Positions 21,827-30,145 of a stretch of DNA of 34,120 nt are shown here, piece by piece (within the stretch, counting starts at the first letter, position 1; every line of letters starts with the position of its first letter). Under the pieces are notes generated by a model. It was not told the DNA's origin. It was given only the letters and a program-made list of their open reading frames with translations, and searched no databases. The position numbers were made by a program, and so were the translations under genes. This DNA comes from Candidatus Falkowbacteria bacterium RIFOXYC2_FULL_36_12 (GTDB taxonomy: Bacteria; Patescibacteriota; Patescibacteriia; UBA11705): NCBI GenBank assembly GCA_001778235.1, contig MFGJ01000006.1, positions 162,092 through 196,211 on the forward strand, given 5' to 3'.

Positions 21827-22204
21827 ATGAAAATGATTTATATGAATATTTATATTGCACATTCAACTGAATTTGATTACAAAAAGGAACTTTACGATCT
21901 AATTCGTCAGAGTGGTTTTAATCTTGAACACAAGTTTATTTTACCTCATGAAAATAGTGACGAAAAGTTTAGTTCTAAAGAATTTTTCAAGAATGGATGT
22001 GACTTAGTTATTGCTGAAATTTCTTATGCTTCGACTGGAATGGGAATTGAGCTTGGTTGGGCGAATATGTTTGATATTCCTATTGTTTGTATTTATAAAA
22101 AGGGGTCAGTACTTAGTAGGTCACTTGAGGAAGTTTGTGGTGAGATGATTGAGTATGACAATGACATTGAAAATGTAATAAACAAACTATTGGTCAATTT
22201 TTAG
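21827..22204 (+). CDS. Nucleoside 2-deoxyribosyltransferase-like protein
   Basis: 125 residues. NIYIAHSTEFDYKKELYDLI at the start and DLVIAEISYASTGMGIELGWANMFDIPIVCIYKKGS in the second half match PF05014: the S-T-G-x-G-x-E-L-G motif includes the catalytic glutamate and substrate loop. The family transfers deoxyribose between bases or hydrolyses nucleotides such as dNMPs, so a nucleotide salvage or sanitising role is plausible. ATGs at 21827, 21833 and 21842 are all possible starts; none has an SD. It is 3 nt before the GIY-YIG gene. Confidence 0.75.
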   Translation: MKMIYMNIYIAHSTEFDYKKELYDLIRQSGFNLEHKFILPHENSDEKFSSKEFFKNGCDLVIAEISYASTGMGIELGWANMFDIPIVCIYKKGSVLSRSLEEVCGEMIEYDNDIENVINKLLVNF

Positions 22205-22207
22205 TGT

Positions 22208-22519
22208 ATGTCTGGATTTGTGTATATAATGACTAATAAATTGAATTCTGTTTTATATACTGGATCAACTTCTGATATTGTAGCGAGGGTTAAACAGCAT
22301 AAAGAAAAATATTTCCCCAATTCTTTTACTGCGAAATATAATATAAATAAACTTGTTTATCTTGAGTTTTTTGAAACAAGGGAAGAAGCTTATATTCGAG
22401 AGCATCAAATTAAAAGAAGAAACAGAATACACAAGATAAAACTTATTGAATTAAAAAATCCGATGTATCGTGACTTAATTAATGAAATATTACAGGATGG
22501 GTTTGATAAATTTACATAG
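22208..22519 (+). CDS. GIY-YIG nuclease superfamily protein (YhbQ/UPF0213-like)
   Basis: 103 residues. FVYIMTNKLNSVLYTGST is the GIY-YIG motif in its VYI...LYTG form. Later ARVKQHK, YLEFFETREEAYIREHQIK and KNPMYRDL match the standalone single-domain UrI/YhbQ-type proteins, including the conserved glutamate in EAYIREHQIK. These small proteins occur in many genomes and their natural role is poorly defined; some nick DNA. The stop codon itself is the first bases of the repeat array that follows. Confidence 0.88.
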   Translation: MSGFVYIMTNKLNSVLYTGSTSDIVARVKQHKEKYFPNSFTAKYNINKLVYLEFFETREEAYIREHQIKRRNRIHKIKLIELKNPMYRDLINEILQDGFDKFT

Positions 22520-22812
22520 ATTTGTGAGGAACGCGAAGCAATGACGTGACAAACTTTTCGAAAATGAGTTTCTATCAGAGACCATCACGGCCTTATTTCA
22601 TAGTCCTCATGGATAATTTAAGATAGATTTGTGAGGAGTGTGTAAACACGATGTGACAATCTCTTCGGATAGTGTTATAAGAGACCATCACGTCGCAACT
22701 TCGTGCTCCTCATGGATAAGCATGAAAGAATATTCGGAAATGAGTTTATATGAGTGACCATCGTCCTGAAACAAGTTCAGGACAAGCTTGTTACTCCGTG
22801 CTACTCATGGAT
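22517..22812 (+). repeat. Array of three ~100-bp hairpin-forming repeat units
   Basis: Units 1 and 2 begin with the same TAGATTTGTGAGGA at 22517 and 22624 and share GAGACCATCACG and CCTCATGGATAA. Unit 2 folds into three stacked stems: TGAGGAG/CTCCTCA, CGATGTGA/TCACGTCG and TCTCTT/AAGAGA. Unit 1 has TGAGGA/TCCTCA, CGTGA/TCACG and AAACT/AGTTT. Unit 3 (about 22718-22812) lacks the left end and has a copy of the CCTGAA palindrome inserted (22763-22783). This fills the gap between the GIY-YIG and radical SAM genes; no promoter was found. Confidence 0.75.
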
Positions 22813-22825
22813 GTGATTGAATATT

Positions 22826-24328
22826 ATGAAAATAACATTCTGCGTGTCAGAAGATGAAAATTTGGGGGTTGAACTGCTTTCTTATTACCTAAAAAAACAT
22901 GGTCATGAGGTTGATTTGGTTTTTAATCCCAAGCAGTTTGATAAAGCTTATACTAGAAATAAAAAGCTGGCGCAGTATTTTGATTGGAAAAAAATTAATT
23001 TACAACAATTGAAAGCCCAGAAACCTGATTTGGTGGGATTTTCTTGTGTGACCGCAACTTATCCTTGGGCAGTTGAATTTGCCAAAATGATAAAAAAAGA
23101 ACTGAATGTGCCGATCATATTTGGCGGTGTGCATCCAACATTAAAACCAAAAATTGTTATGGATAATCCAGAAATTGATATGGTCTGTATTGGAGAAGGT
23201 GAAGATGCTCTGCTCGAGCTGTGTGATTCTTTTGAACAAACTGGCAAATTTAGAACAGATATCAGAAATATCTGGTCTCGAGATGGTAATAAAATTATCA
23301 AAAATGAAATTCGAAATTTGGTAGAAAACATTGATCAATTTGAGATGGATAGAAAAATGTTTTTTGATAAATTGCCAAGCAATTACCGAACTTCAGCTTA
23401 TTTTGTTATGAGCCGAGGTTGTCCATTTAACTGCACATATTGTGGCAATGAACAAAAAAGAAAAATTTATCAAGGAAAGGGAAAATATGTCAGACAAAAA
23501 TCTGTTGATCAAGCAATCAAAGAATTAATTGACTTGAAAAATCTTGGGACAAAACATGTTTTATTTGTGGATGATGTTTTGACTATGAACCGTGAATGGT
23601 TCAAGGAGTTTATTGTAAAATTTAAAAATCAAATTGGTTTACCATTTACTTGTTTTATTCATCCCAAAATGTTTGATGACGAAGAAGCAAAATTATTAAA
23701 AGAAAATGGTTGTAAACTGATTTGGTATGGAATTCAATCTGGTTCAGAAAAAGTCAGACGAGAAATTCTTGCGCGATATGAAAGTGATGCTGAAATTGAG
23801 AAGGCAGCGGAAATTTGTCATCAAAATGGCTTGAAATTTATGATTGACCATATTTTTGATATTCCTTTTGATATTGAACCGATTGAGTCTGCCAGACTGT
23901 ATAACAAAATCAGACCACAAATGATAAATTGTTATAATCTGCTATATTTTCCTTCGGCTAAAATCATTGAACATGCTTTGCGAGCTGGAAATCTGCAGGA
24001 TCAGGATGTCTACAAGATAAATAGGGCAAAAAGTATCACCTATCAAACTGGAGCTTTGTCTGAAAAAAGTGCTGAATCAAGGGATTTTTACCGAGAATAT
24101 GCACTGTTATTAACAGTTATACCTTTACTTAGCAAGAGAACAGTTGATAAAATACTAATAAGTGAAAGAAGAATTAGATTTTTCGGAAAACTGCCTTTAA
24201 TCTTAATACCGATGGTAAAGGTTATTCTTAATTTCCGAGTTGGTCACGGGTTTATTCCAATGGCAGTACTTAATACAGAGATATTTTGGCTACGAGAATT
24301 TTTCAAAGTAAAATTTAAAAAAAAATAA
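22826..24328 (+). CDS. B12-binding radical SAM protein
   Basis: 500 residues from ATG 22826 (TTG 22817 in the track is less likely). The N-terminal B12-binding-like domain has GVELLSYYLKKHGHEVDLVF, KPDLVGFSCVTATYPWA and IFGGVHPTLKP, then IGEGEDALLEL. The radical SAM cysteines are at 199, 203 and 206 (RGCPFNCTYC, canonical CX3CX2C). IWYGIQSGSEKVRREIL is the usual SAM-contacting strand. The C-terminal region contains hydrophobic segments (LPLILIPMVKVILN), suggesting membrane association. Substrate unknown. It precedes a small exported protein by 18 nt. Confidence 0.9.
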   Translation: MKITFCVSEDENLGVELLSYYLKKHGHEVDLVFNPKQFDKAYTRNKKLAQYFDWKKINLQQLKAQKPDLVGFSCVTATYPWAVEFAKMIKKELNVPIIFGGVHPTLKPKIVMDNPEIDMVCIGEGEDALLELCDSFEQTGKFRTDIRNIWSRDGNKIIKNEIRNLVENIDQFEMDRKMFFDKLPSNYRTSAYFVMSRGCPFNCTYCGNEQKRKIYQGKGKYVRQKSVDQAIKELIDLKNLGTKHVLFVDDVLTMNREWFKEFIVKFKNQIGLPFTCFIHPKMFDDEEAKLLKENGCKLIWYGIQSGSEKVRREILARYESDAEIEKAAEICHQNGLKFMIDHIFDIPFDIEPIESARLYNKIRPQMINCYNLLYFPSAKIIEHALRAGNLQDQDVYKINRAKSITYQTGALSEKSAESRDFYREYALLLTVIPLLSKRTVDKILISERRIRFFGKLPLILIPMVKVILNFRVGHGFIPMAVLNTEIFWLREFFKVKFKKK

Positions 24329-24346
24329 GACATTATAATGTTTATT

Positions 24347-24748
24347 ATGAAAAAATTTGGAGTTACAATTTTGATAATCGTATTACTGGTTGTTTTGACG
24401 ATTTTAGTTTTTTATATTGGAATTGATGTTTCAATTAAAAAGGCACAAGCTGATGATAACTTTATTGAAGAATATGGTGGCGTATATTATATAAATAAAT
24501 CAAACCAAGAAATATTACATGGAGATATTGTTGAGTTGCATTTTGCGAATTTTTCAGGGGGACCTGGGCCATTTAATTGGTACCATAGAAAAATCGTTCC
24601 GGTGATTGAAATAATTGATACCAATTTTATACGAGTTGATTATGGAGAGCCACCAACATGTCCAGATGGAATGTTTCGTGTAAATGAGATTGGATGGTTT
24701 AATCAAATAAAAACTGCTGATTTAAGAATTTCAGTTAACTGTGCTTAA
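24347..24748 (+). CDS. Small exported or membrane-anchored protein, unknown
   Basis: 133 residues (ATG 24338 would add three). MKKFG plus a long hydrophobic core (VTILIIVLLVVLTILVFYIGI) ends in a KKAQA-DD sequence that could be a signal peptidase site; otherwise it is an N-terminal anchor. The remaining 100 residues form an exported domain with YGGVYYINKSNQEIL, FSGGPGPFNWYHRKIVPVIEI and two cysteines (TCPDG, near C-terminal NCA) that might form a disulfide. No family recognised. Only 40 nt separate it from the aminotransferase gene; TATAAT at 24772 lacks a matching -35. Confidence 0.7.
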   Translation: MKKFGVTILIIVLLVVLTILVFYIGIDVSIKKAQADDNFIEEYGGVYYINKSNQEILHGDIVELHFANFSGGPGPFNWYHRKIVPVIEIIDTNFIRVDYGEPPTCPDGMFRVNEIGWFNQIKTADLRISVNCA

Positions 24749-24788
24749 TAAAAAGACTTTGAAATTATCAGTATAATAAAAAATAAAT

Positions 24789-26051
24789 ATGAATCAGCTA
24801 GCCGTACATGGAGGGGAACCAGTTCGGGATAGTTTTTTAGTATTTGGTAAACCAGCGATTGAGCAATCTGAAATTGATGAAGTTGTTGATTGTATGAATG
24901 TTGGCTGGCTTGGTACTGGTCCGAAAGTTCATAAATTTGAAAACAATTTTCGTAATTATATTGGTTGTCAAAATGCTGTGGCTGTAAATTCTTGTACAGC
25001 GGCTTTGCATTTAGCACTTGTTGTAAGTGGCATTGGAGTAGGTGATGAGGTAATTACTACTCCAATGACTTTTTGCGCCACTGCCAATGTTATCCTGCAT
25101 GTCGGCGCCACACCAGTTTTTGCGGATATTGATGTTGAGACAATGAACATTGATCCAGCTGAAATTGAGAAGAAAATAACCAGTAGAACAAAAGCGATTA
25201 TTCCAGTACATTTTGCCGGTAGACCATGTAAAATGGATGTTATCTGGCAGATTGCCAAGAAATATAATTTATTAGTTATTGAAGATGCTGCTCATGCCAT
25301 TGAGTCAGAATTTCAAGGGAAAAAAGTTGGGAATATCGGACACATTACCTGTTTTAGTTTTTATTCAACAAAAAACCTGGTAACAGGTGAAGGTGGAATG
25401 GTAACTCTAAACAATGATGAACTGACCAATAAAATAAAAGTCTATGCTCTTCATGGGATGGATAAAGATGCTTGGAAAAGGTATTCAGACCAAGGATTTA
25501 AACATTACCAAGTTGTCGCACCAGGTTATAAATACAATATGATGGATATTCAGGCGGCGATGGGCATTCATCAACTAGAAAGATTGGAAAAAAATTGGTT
25601 AAGACGACAGGAAATTTGGCAAAAATACAACAAGGCTTTTGCTGATTTACCCGTTATAACCCCAAGATATGTTGATGCTGGTGATAAACACGCATATCAT
25701 TTATACACCTTGTTGATTGATAAAGATAAATGTGGAATCGATCGTGATAATTTTCAACAATATTTATTTAAAGAAAATATTGGTACTGGAATTCATTTTA
25801 CAGCACTTCATTTGCATGAATATTACAAAAATACATTTGGCTATAATCAGGGTGACTTCCCAAAGGCAGAATACATTTCCGACAGAACAATTTCTTTGCC
25901 ACTGGCAGCCAATCTGACTGACAAAGATGTTGCTGATGTGATTTGTGCCGTAAGGAAAGTATTGGAGGAAACAAATATTCAAAAATTTCAAATACAAAAA
26001 AGCGATGATGAAAATGAAACACGAACAGGTTCAATCGGAATATTGGGATAA
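24789..26051 (+). CDS. DegT/DnrJ/EryC1/StrS-type sugar aminotransferase
   Basis: 420 residues, PLP-dependent fold type I. It would transaminate a keto group on a nucleotide sugar, usually with glutamate. The lysine for PLP lies in FYSTKNLVTGEGG; PLP contacts include SCTAALHLAL (phosphate) and IEDAAHAIE (Asp). FSFYSTK, HGMDKDAWKR and YKYNMMDIQAAMG match the ArnB/PseC-like branch. The N-terminal extension LAVHGGEPVRDS is common in the family. It is the first of nine overlapping genes; the methyltransferase starts 38 nt before its stop. The keto-sugar substrate is unknown and no obvious 4,6-dehydratase is in the window. Confidence 0.92.
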   Translation: MNQLAVHGGEPVRDSFLVFGKPAIEQSEIDEVVDCMNVGWLGTGPKVHKFENNFRNYIGCQNAVAVNSCTAALHLALVVSGIGVGDEVITTPMTFCATANVILHVGATPVFADIDVETMNIDPAEIEKKITSRTKAIIPVHFAGRPCKMDVIWQIAKKYNLLVIEDAAHAIESEFQGKKVGNIGHITCFSFYSTKNLVTGEGGMVTLNNDELTNKIKVYALHGMDKDAWKRYSDQGFKHYQVVAPGYKYNMMDIQAAMGIHQLERLEKNWLRRQEIWQKYNKAFADLPVITPRYVDAGDKHAYHLYTLLIDKDKCGIDRDNFQQYLFKENIGTGIHFTALHLHEYYKNTFGYNQGDFPKAEYISDRTISLPLAANLTDKDVADVICAVRKVLEETNIQKFQIQKSDDENETRTGSIGILG

Positions 26052-26769
26052 AGAAGCTGATAGAATTACTCGCATTAATGATGAAATGAGTCTGGTAGCG
26101 AGAAATGAAATCAGTCAGTTTTTGGATTTTGCAAAGATTGAAGCTGGAATGAAAATTTTGGAAATTGGTTGTGGTGCTGGCAGATTTACTGTACCTCTAC
26201 TAAAAAGAGATGTTTATGTCACTGGAACAGATATTTCACAAAAAAGCCTTGAGGCGCTTGACTTATATTGTAATAAACTTAATTTGGCCCATCGATTACA
26301 CTTGATAAATACTGATTTTGATAAACCTTTGTTCAAAAATGAATTTGATGTTATTATCATCGGCAATGTAATTCATCATTTCAACCCAGAAATAAAATTT
26401 GAAATTCTTCGTAATATCACCAAAGCATTAAAACCTGGCGGACAAATTGTTATTTTTGAACCAAACGGTCGCCACCCACTATATTTACCATATTATTTAT
26501 ATTTGGAATGGTCTGGCAGACAAAAAGGTATTTGGCAAGCAGAAAAAGGTGTGATGAAGAGTAAATTTAATGAATTGAAGAAAATACTCCAAAATTGCGA
26601 TATCCAATTTATAAATGTTCATTATCACACAATAATACCTCTTCGTTTGGAAGAAAGATTTAAATTTATTCCAGCAGTAAACAAAACATTAGAAAAAGTA
26701 CCGGTTTTGAAGAATTTCTCTGCTTTTCTATGGATAAAAGGGGAGAAGAGCTTCAATAAATTAATATGA
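26014..26769 (+). CDS. Class I SAM-dependent methyltransferase
   Basis: 251 residues; ATGs at 26005, 26008 and 26014 are equivalent choices, all inside the aminotransferase gene. SAM-binding motif I is MKILEIGCGAGRF, followed by VTGTDIS (acidic end of strand 2), FDVIIIGNVIHHF and LKPGGQIVIFEPNG. The remaining 90 residues, with HPLYLPYYLYLEW, likely shape the acceptor site. The substrate may be an amino sugar (N-methylation) or a lipid headgroup; this cannot be decided. Overlap with the next gene is 4 nt (ATGA). Confidence 0.88.
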   Translation: MKHEQVQSEYWDKEADRITRINDEMSLVARNEISQFLDFAKIEAGMKILEIGCGAGRFTVPLLKRDVYVTGTDISQKSLEALDLYCNKLNLAHRLHLINTDFDKPLFKNEFDVIIIGNVIHHFNPEIKFEILRNITKALKPGGQIVIFEPNGRHPLYLPYYLYLEWSGRQKGIWQAEKGVMKSKFNELKKILQNCDIQFINVHYHTIIPLRLEERFKFIPAVNKTLEKVPVLKNFSAFLWIKGEKSFNKLI

Positions 26770-27527
26770 GTACACGAAAAGACAATGATCCAACTGTTCC
26801 AATACTAAGAAAAGTTGCTGGAATAGTCGCTAGAGGGTTAGCGAAAACCAATATTACTCCTAATCAAATAACTATAGGTAGTTTTATTTTGTTTGTTCCA
26901 TTAATCTTTTATTTTTTAATCCAAGGAACTTGGCACGGAAATTTGATTGGTTTTGCTCTAATTATAGTTACGGTAATTTTTGATATGTGCGATGGCATGG
27001 TTGCTAGATTAAAAAATGTCAGTTCAACTTTTGGTGCTTGGCTCGACACGAATCTTGATCGAGTTTTCCAATATTTAATTTTCGTGGCAGTAATAATAGG
27101 CACTTGGCAGAAAACTGGCTTGACCCAAGTTTTTATTTTTGGTTTATTCCTGCTTGCAGGACAGGCAATGGCGGATTCTATGGGCTTTGTGTATCAACAA
27201 AAGTTTAACTTTGACATTTATGCTGGGTCAGAAATATTTAAAGATAAGTTCAAAAATATAAAAGTTGGGATTTTTGATAGATTTCTGAAGAACATAATCG
27301 TGCCATATAATTTATTTATTATATTTATTTTTGCTAGTAGATATTTACTAACAATTGGACTAATAACTAATCAAGCTGAATGGTTTATCTATATTTTTGC
27401 GATAACAATCAATATTCGTTGGATCTTCATGTTTTTGCTTTATGTTAAATTTTTGGCCACAGGGGAATCAAAACTGTATACTGTAAAGTTTTTACGAGAA
27501 TTGTCCAGTCAAAATTATGCTAAATAA
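26766..27527 (+). CDS. CDP-alcohol phosphatidyltransferase family protein
   Basis: 253 residues with about six hydrophobic helices. The catalytic signature is complete: D-G-x2-A-R-x8-G-x3-D-x3-D, read as DGMVARLKN...FGAWLDTNLD (about residues 75-97). The family joins a CDP-alcohol to an alcohol acceptor at the membrane, with CMP released: phosphatidylglycerophosphate, phosphatidylinositol phosphate, phosphatidylserine or sugar-alcohol phosphodiesters. Its placement in a glycan operon makes housekeeping phospholipid synthesis less likely. The acceptor is unknown. It overlaps the following GT4 by 11 nt. Confidence 0.9.
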   Translation: MSTRKDNDPTVPILRKVAGIVARGLAKTNITPNQITIGSFILFVPLIFYFLIQGTWHGNLIGFALIIVTVIFDMCDGMVARLKNVSSTFGAWLDTNLDRVFQYLIFVAVIIGTWQKTGLTQVFIFGLFLLAGQAMADSMGFVYQQKFNFDIYAGSEIFKDKFKNIKVGIFDRFLKNIIVPYNLFIIFIFASRYLLTIGLITNQAEWFIYIFAITINIRWIFMFLLYVKFLATGESKLYTVKFLRELSSQNYAK

Positions 27528-28749
27528 AATCAAAATATTGTATTTTCATCAATATGGTGACCAGCATCATAAATCAAGTGAAAAATTAAAAATAGGTGAA
27601 AAGTTTATATCTGATGGTGGTTCAAATATTCATACAAATTTTATTTTGCAAATACACGATAACTATCAAATTGATCTTCATACTTACAAAGAAAATTTTC
27701 AAGCTAGAAATTTTTTCCATGACCACGAAAATATTTGTATTTTGGAACACTGGACTTTGTCAAATTTTTTTCAACAATATCTTTTGAAGATAGAGACTTT
27801 TACACGATGCTTTTATCCTGGATTAAAATATTTATTCATGAAATTTGATCACAAATATTTGATTACGCAAACCGATTTTCTGCCTGATACATTTGCTGGA
27901 TTTTGCTGTAAAATCAGAAATCCAAAAATAATCTGGATTGCCAGCTATTTTCTTGAAGCCAGAGCTCCCTGGAAACAAAACTCTCCGTACAAAGGCAAAC
28001 GCTGGCTGGTTGGATTTTTTTATTGGTTGCAACAGCAACCATCTGTGTGGTTCATTAAACAAAAGGCTGACAAAATCATGGTTACCAGCGAGCCGGATGT
28101 AAACAAGTTTGTCAACAAAAAAAGATCTATTAATGATGTGGTTGTGGTTCAAGGTGGCGTAAATATTGATCAAGCAAATAAACACCTAAATTCAGGTCTG
28201 ATACCTTTGCGTGATCGGATGTATGATGCTTGTTTTTCTGGTAGATTTCACGCGCAAAAAGGTGTAATTGAAGCAATTGAAATTTGGAATATTGTTGTGC
28301 GAAAAATGCCCAAGGCTAAATTGGTAATGATTGGTTCAGGACCACTTGAAACTGAAGTAAAAGCTAAGATTGCTAAGTATGGTTTAGAAAATAATGTTTA
28401 TTTGGCTGGATTTCTAAGCGATGGTGAAGAAAAGTTTGACATCTTCAAAAATTCCAAGCTAATAATACACCCGGCAATTTTTGATTCAGGTGGAATGGCA
28501 GCAGCCGAAGGTATGGCTTGGGCCTTGCCAGCGGTGAGTTTTGACCTTGAAGCATTGAAAACATATTATCCGAAGGGAATGCTAAAATCTGAATTAAATA
28601 ACTGTCAGGATTTTGCTAATAATATCTTCAAGTTGCTTGAAGACAAGGAACTTTATAAAAAAACTGCTCTTGATGCCGTAGAGTTGATTAGATCGGTCTG
28701 GGATTGGGAAAAGAGAGCAAAATATATGACTGAAAGACTTTTTAATTAA
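27517..28749 (+). CDS. Glycosyltransferase family 4 (GT-B)
   Basis: 410 residues. The N-terminal domain has an unusual HQYGDQHHKSSEKLK lead, then EGG-like DGGSNIH. The C-terminal donor domain has CFSGRFHAQKGVIEAI, LVMIGSGPLE, NNVYLAGFLS and FDSGGMAAAEGMAWALPAVSFD. The E-x7-E motif is altered: the first acidic residue is replaced, leaving DSGGMAAAE, so mechanism details may differ from standard GT4. It sits 1 nt before a radical SAM gene and overlaps the phosphotransferase gene, so it belongs to the same translationally linked operon. Confidence 0.85.
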   Translation: MLNKIKILYFHQYGDQHHKSSEKLKIGEKFISDGGSNIHTNFILQIHDNYQIDLHTYKENFQARNFFHDHENICILEHWTLSNFFQQYLLKIETFTRCFYPGLKYLFMKFDHKYLITQTDFLPDTFAGFCCKIRNPKIIWIASYFLEARAPWKQNSPYKGKRWLVGFFYWLQQQPSVWFIKQKADKIMVTSEPDVNKFVNKKRSINDVVVVQGGVNIDQANKHLNSGLIPLRDRMYDACFSGRFHAQKGVIEAIEIWNIVVRKMPKAKLVMIGSGPLETEVKAKIAKYGLENNVYLAGFLSDGEEKFDIFKNSKLIIHPAIFDSGGMAAAEGMAWALPAVSFDLEALKTYYPKGMLKSELNNCQDFANNIFKLLEDKELYKKTALDAVELIRSVWDWEKRAKYMTERLFN

Positions 28750-28750
28750 T

Positions 28751-30145
28751 ATGAATACTGTATTTGTTATAAATCCGCCAGAAAAACATCTTGATGACCT
28801 ACATATTACCAAAGATATGGCTGGTGGGTTTGGTTTTAATGCTGGTAATGGAATTGTTTTACCACCACTTGAATTGATTTATCACTGTTTGAGATTAAAA
28901 GAGTTAAATTTCAAAGTAAATTTTTTTGATTTACAAGCAAATGCAAATTTTGTTCCAAGATTTTGGGATCAGATAATGCAAGAAGATAATCCAATAATCT
29001 TAATTTTAATTACTACACCAACATTAAATGCGGATTTAAAATTTATCAAAGAAATAAAAGATACTAATCCAAAATCTCGTGTTTTTGTGAAATTTAGTTT
29101 GAAAAATGAAAAAACAATTCAAGAAATTTTGGAGACAAAATTGGTTGAAAAGGTTTTACTGGGTGAAACAGAATTGATTATTGGAGAAATAATAAACAAT
29201 CAATCAACTGATGGTTGTGTATGGCTTGAAAATAATAATTTAACTTGGGGTAATGAATTGAAAATCATGGATTTGAACCGCTTGCCTGACTTTGATCTTC
29301 ACTGGCTGGATTTTTCTAGCTATCAATATGTTTTACTTGATAAATCAAAAAAGTTTTTTTTCACTTTTCAATCAAGTCGAGGTTGTCCATTTCCTTGTTC
29401 ATATTATTGTCCATATCCATTGCTTCAAGGTAAGATTTGGCGAGCCATGAGTCAAGAAAAATTGTTCAGCAATGTAAAAAAGCTATATGAACAAAATGTC
29501 GGGTCAATTTTTTTTCGTGATGCGACCTTTACAGTTGACGGAGAAAGAATAAAAAAGTTTTGCAATAATTTAATTAATAATAGGATTAAAATTAATTGGT
29601 GGTGCGAGACCAGAATGAATTGTTTGGATGAAAAACTTTTGAAAAAAATGGCAGAAGCCGGGTGTAAAGGAATCAATCTCGGAGTGGAAACGGGTGATGA
29701 TGAACTGATGAAAAAACAGGGCAAAGTCGGGGGAGACATCATACAATTAAAAAAAATTATTGATTTAGCAAAAACCTACAAGATTCAGCTTCACTTCCTA
29801 ATGATTGTTGGGTTACCAGAGGAAACAAAAAGTTCTTTGTATAAATCCTTTGATTTAATTTATAAAACCACACCAAAATCATTGGGGGTGACAACAATTA
29901 CTCCGTATCCTGGAACAGAGCTTTACACTGAAGCAATTGCCAACAATTGGATTGAAGATGATAATACGCAAAATTATAATGGTAATCAAGCTGTAATGCG
30001 ATCAAAGCATTTGACAGCTAATCAAATAAGGCATGGGAATTTTATGTTAAAAGTTGTGGGATATCTTGGTAGACACAATAGTCCAATCCATTATATAATG
30101 AAAAGAGGAATAAGAATTTATTTCTGGCTATGGAGCAAAATATGA
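28751..30145 (+). CDS. B12-binding-type radical SAM protein with CX3CX3C cluster motif
   Basis: 464 residues; the ATG is 1 nt after the preceding stop. The N-terminal region (VLPPLELIYHCLRLKELNFKVNFFDLQ, LILITTPTLNADLKFIKEI) is a degenerate cobalamin-binding-like fold without the DxHxxG histidine motif. The cluster cysteines are 212, 216 and 220 (RGCPFPCSYYC), spaced CX3CX3C. Then GSIFFRDATF, KGINLGVETGDDELMKKQGK and LMIVGLPEE follow the radical SAM barrel order. A PYPLLQGKIWR segment follows the last Cys. The substrate is unknown. It overlaps the epimerase gene by 4 nt (ATGA). Confidence 0.87.
   Translation: MNTVFVINPPEKHLDDLHITKDMAGGFGFNAGNGIVLPPLELIYHCLRLKELNFKVNFFDLQANANFVPRFWDQIMQEDNPIILILITTPTLNADLKFIKEIKDTNPKSRVFVKFSLKNEKTIQEILETKLVEKVLLGETELIIGEIINNQSTDGCVWLENNNLTWGNELKIMDLNRLPDFDLHWLDFSSYQYVLLDKSKKFFFTFQSSRGCPFPCSYYCPYPLLQGKIWRAMSQEKLFSNVKKLYEQNVGSIFFRDATFTVDGERIKKFCNNLINNRIKINWWCETRMNCLDEKLLKKMAEAGCKGINLGVETGDDELMKKQGKVGGDIIQLKKIIDLAKTYKIQLHFLMIVGLPEETKSSLYKSFDLIYKTTPKSLGVTTITPYPGTELYTEAIANNWIEDDNTQNYNGNQAVMRSKHLTANQIRHGNFMLKVVGYLGRHNSPIHYIMKRGIRIYFWLWSKI

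Noticed and set aside
24745-25258. Minus-strand ORFs opposite the aminotransferase start
   Set aside because: Antisense to conserved DegT motifs, no promoter or SD.
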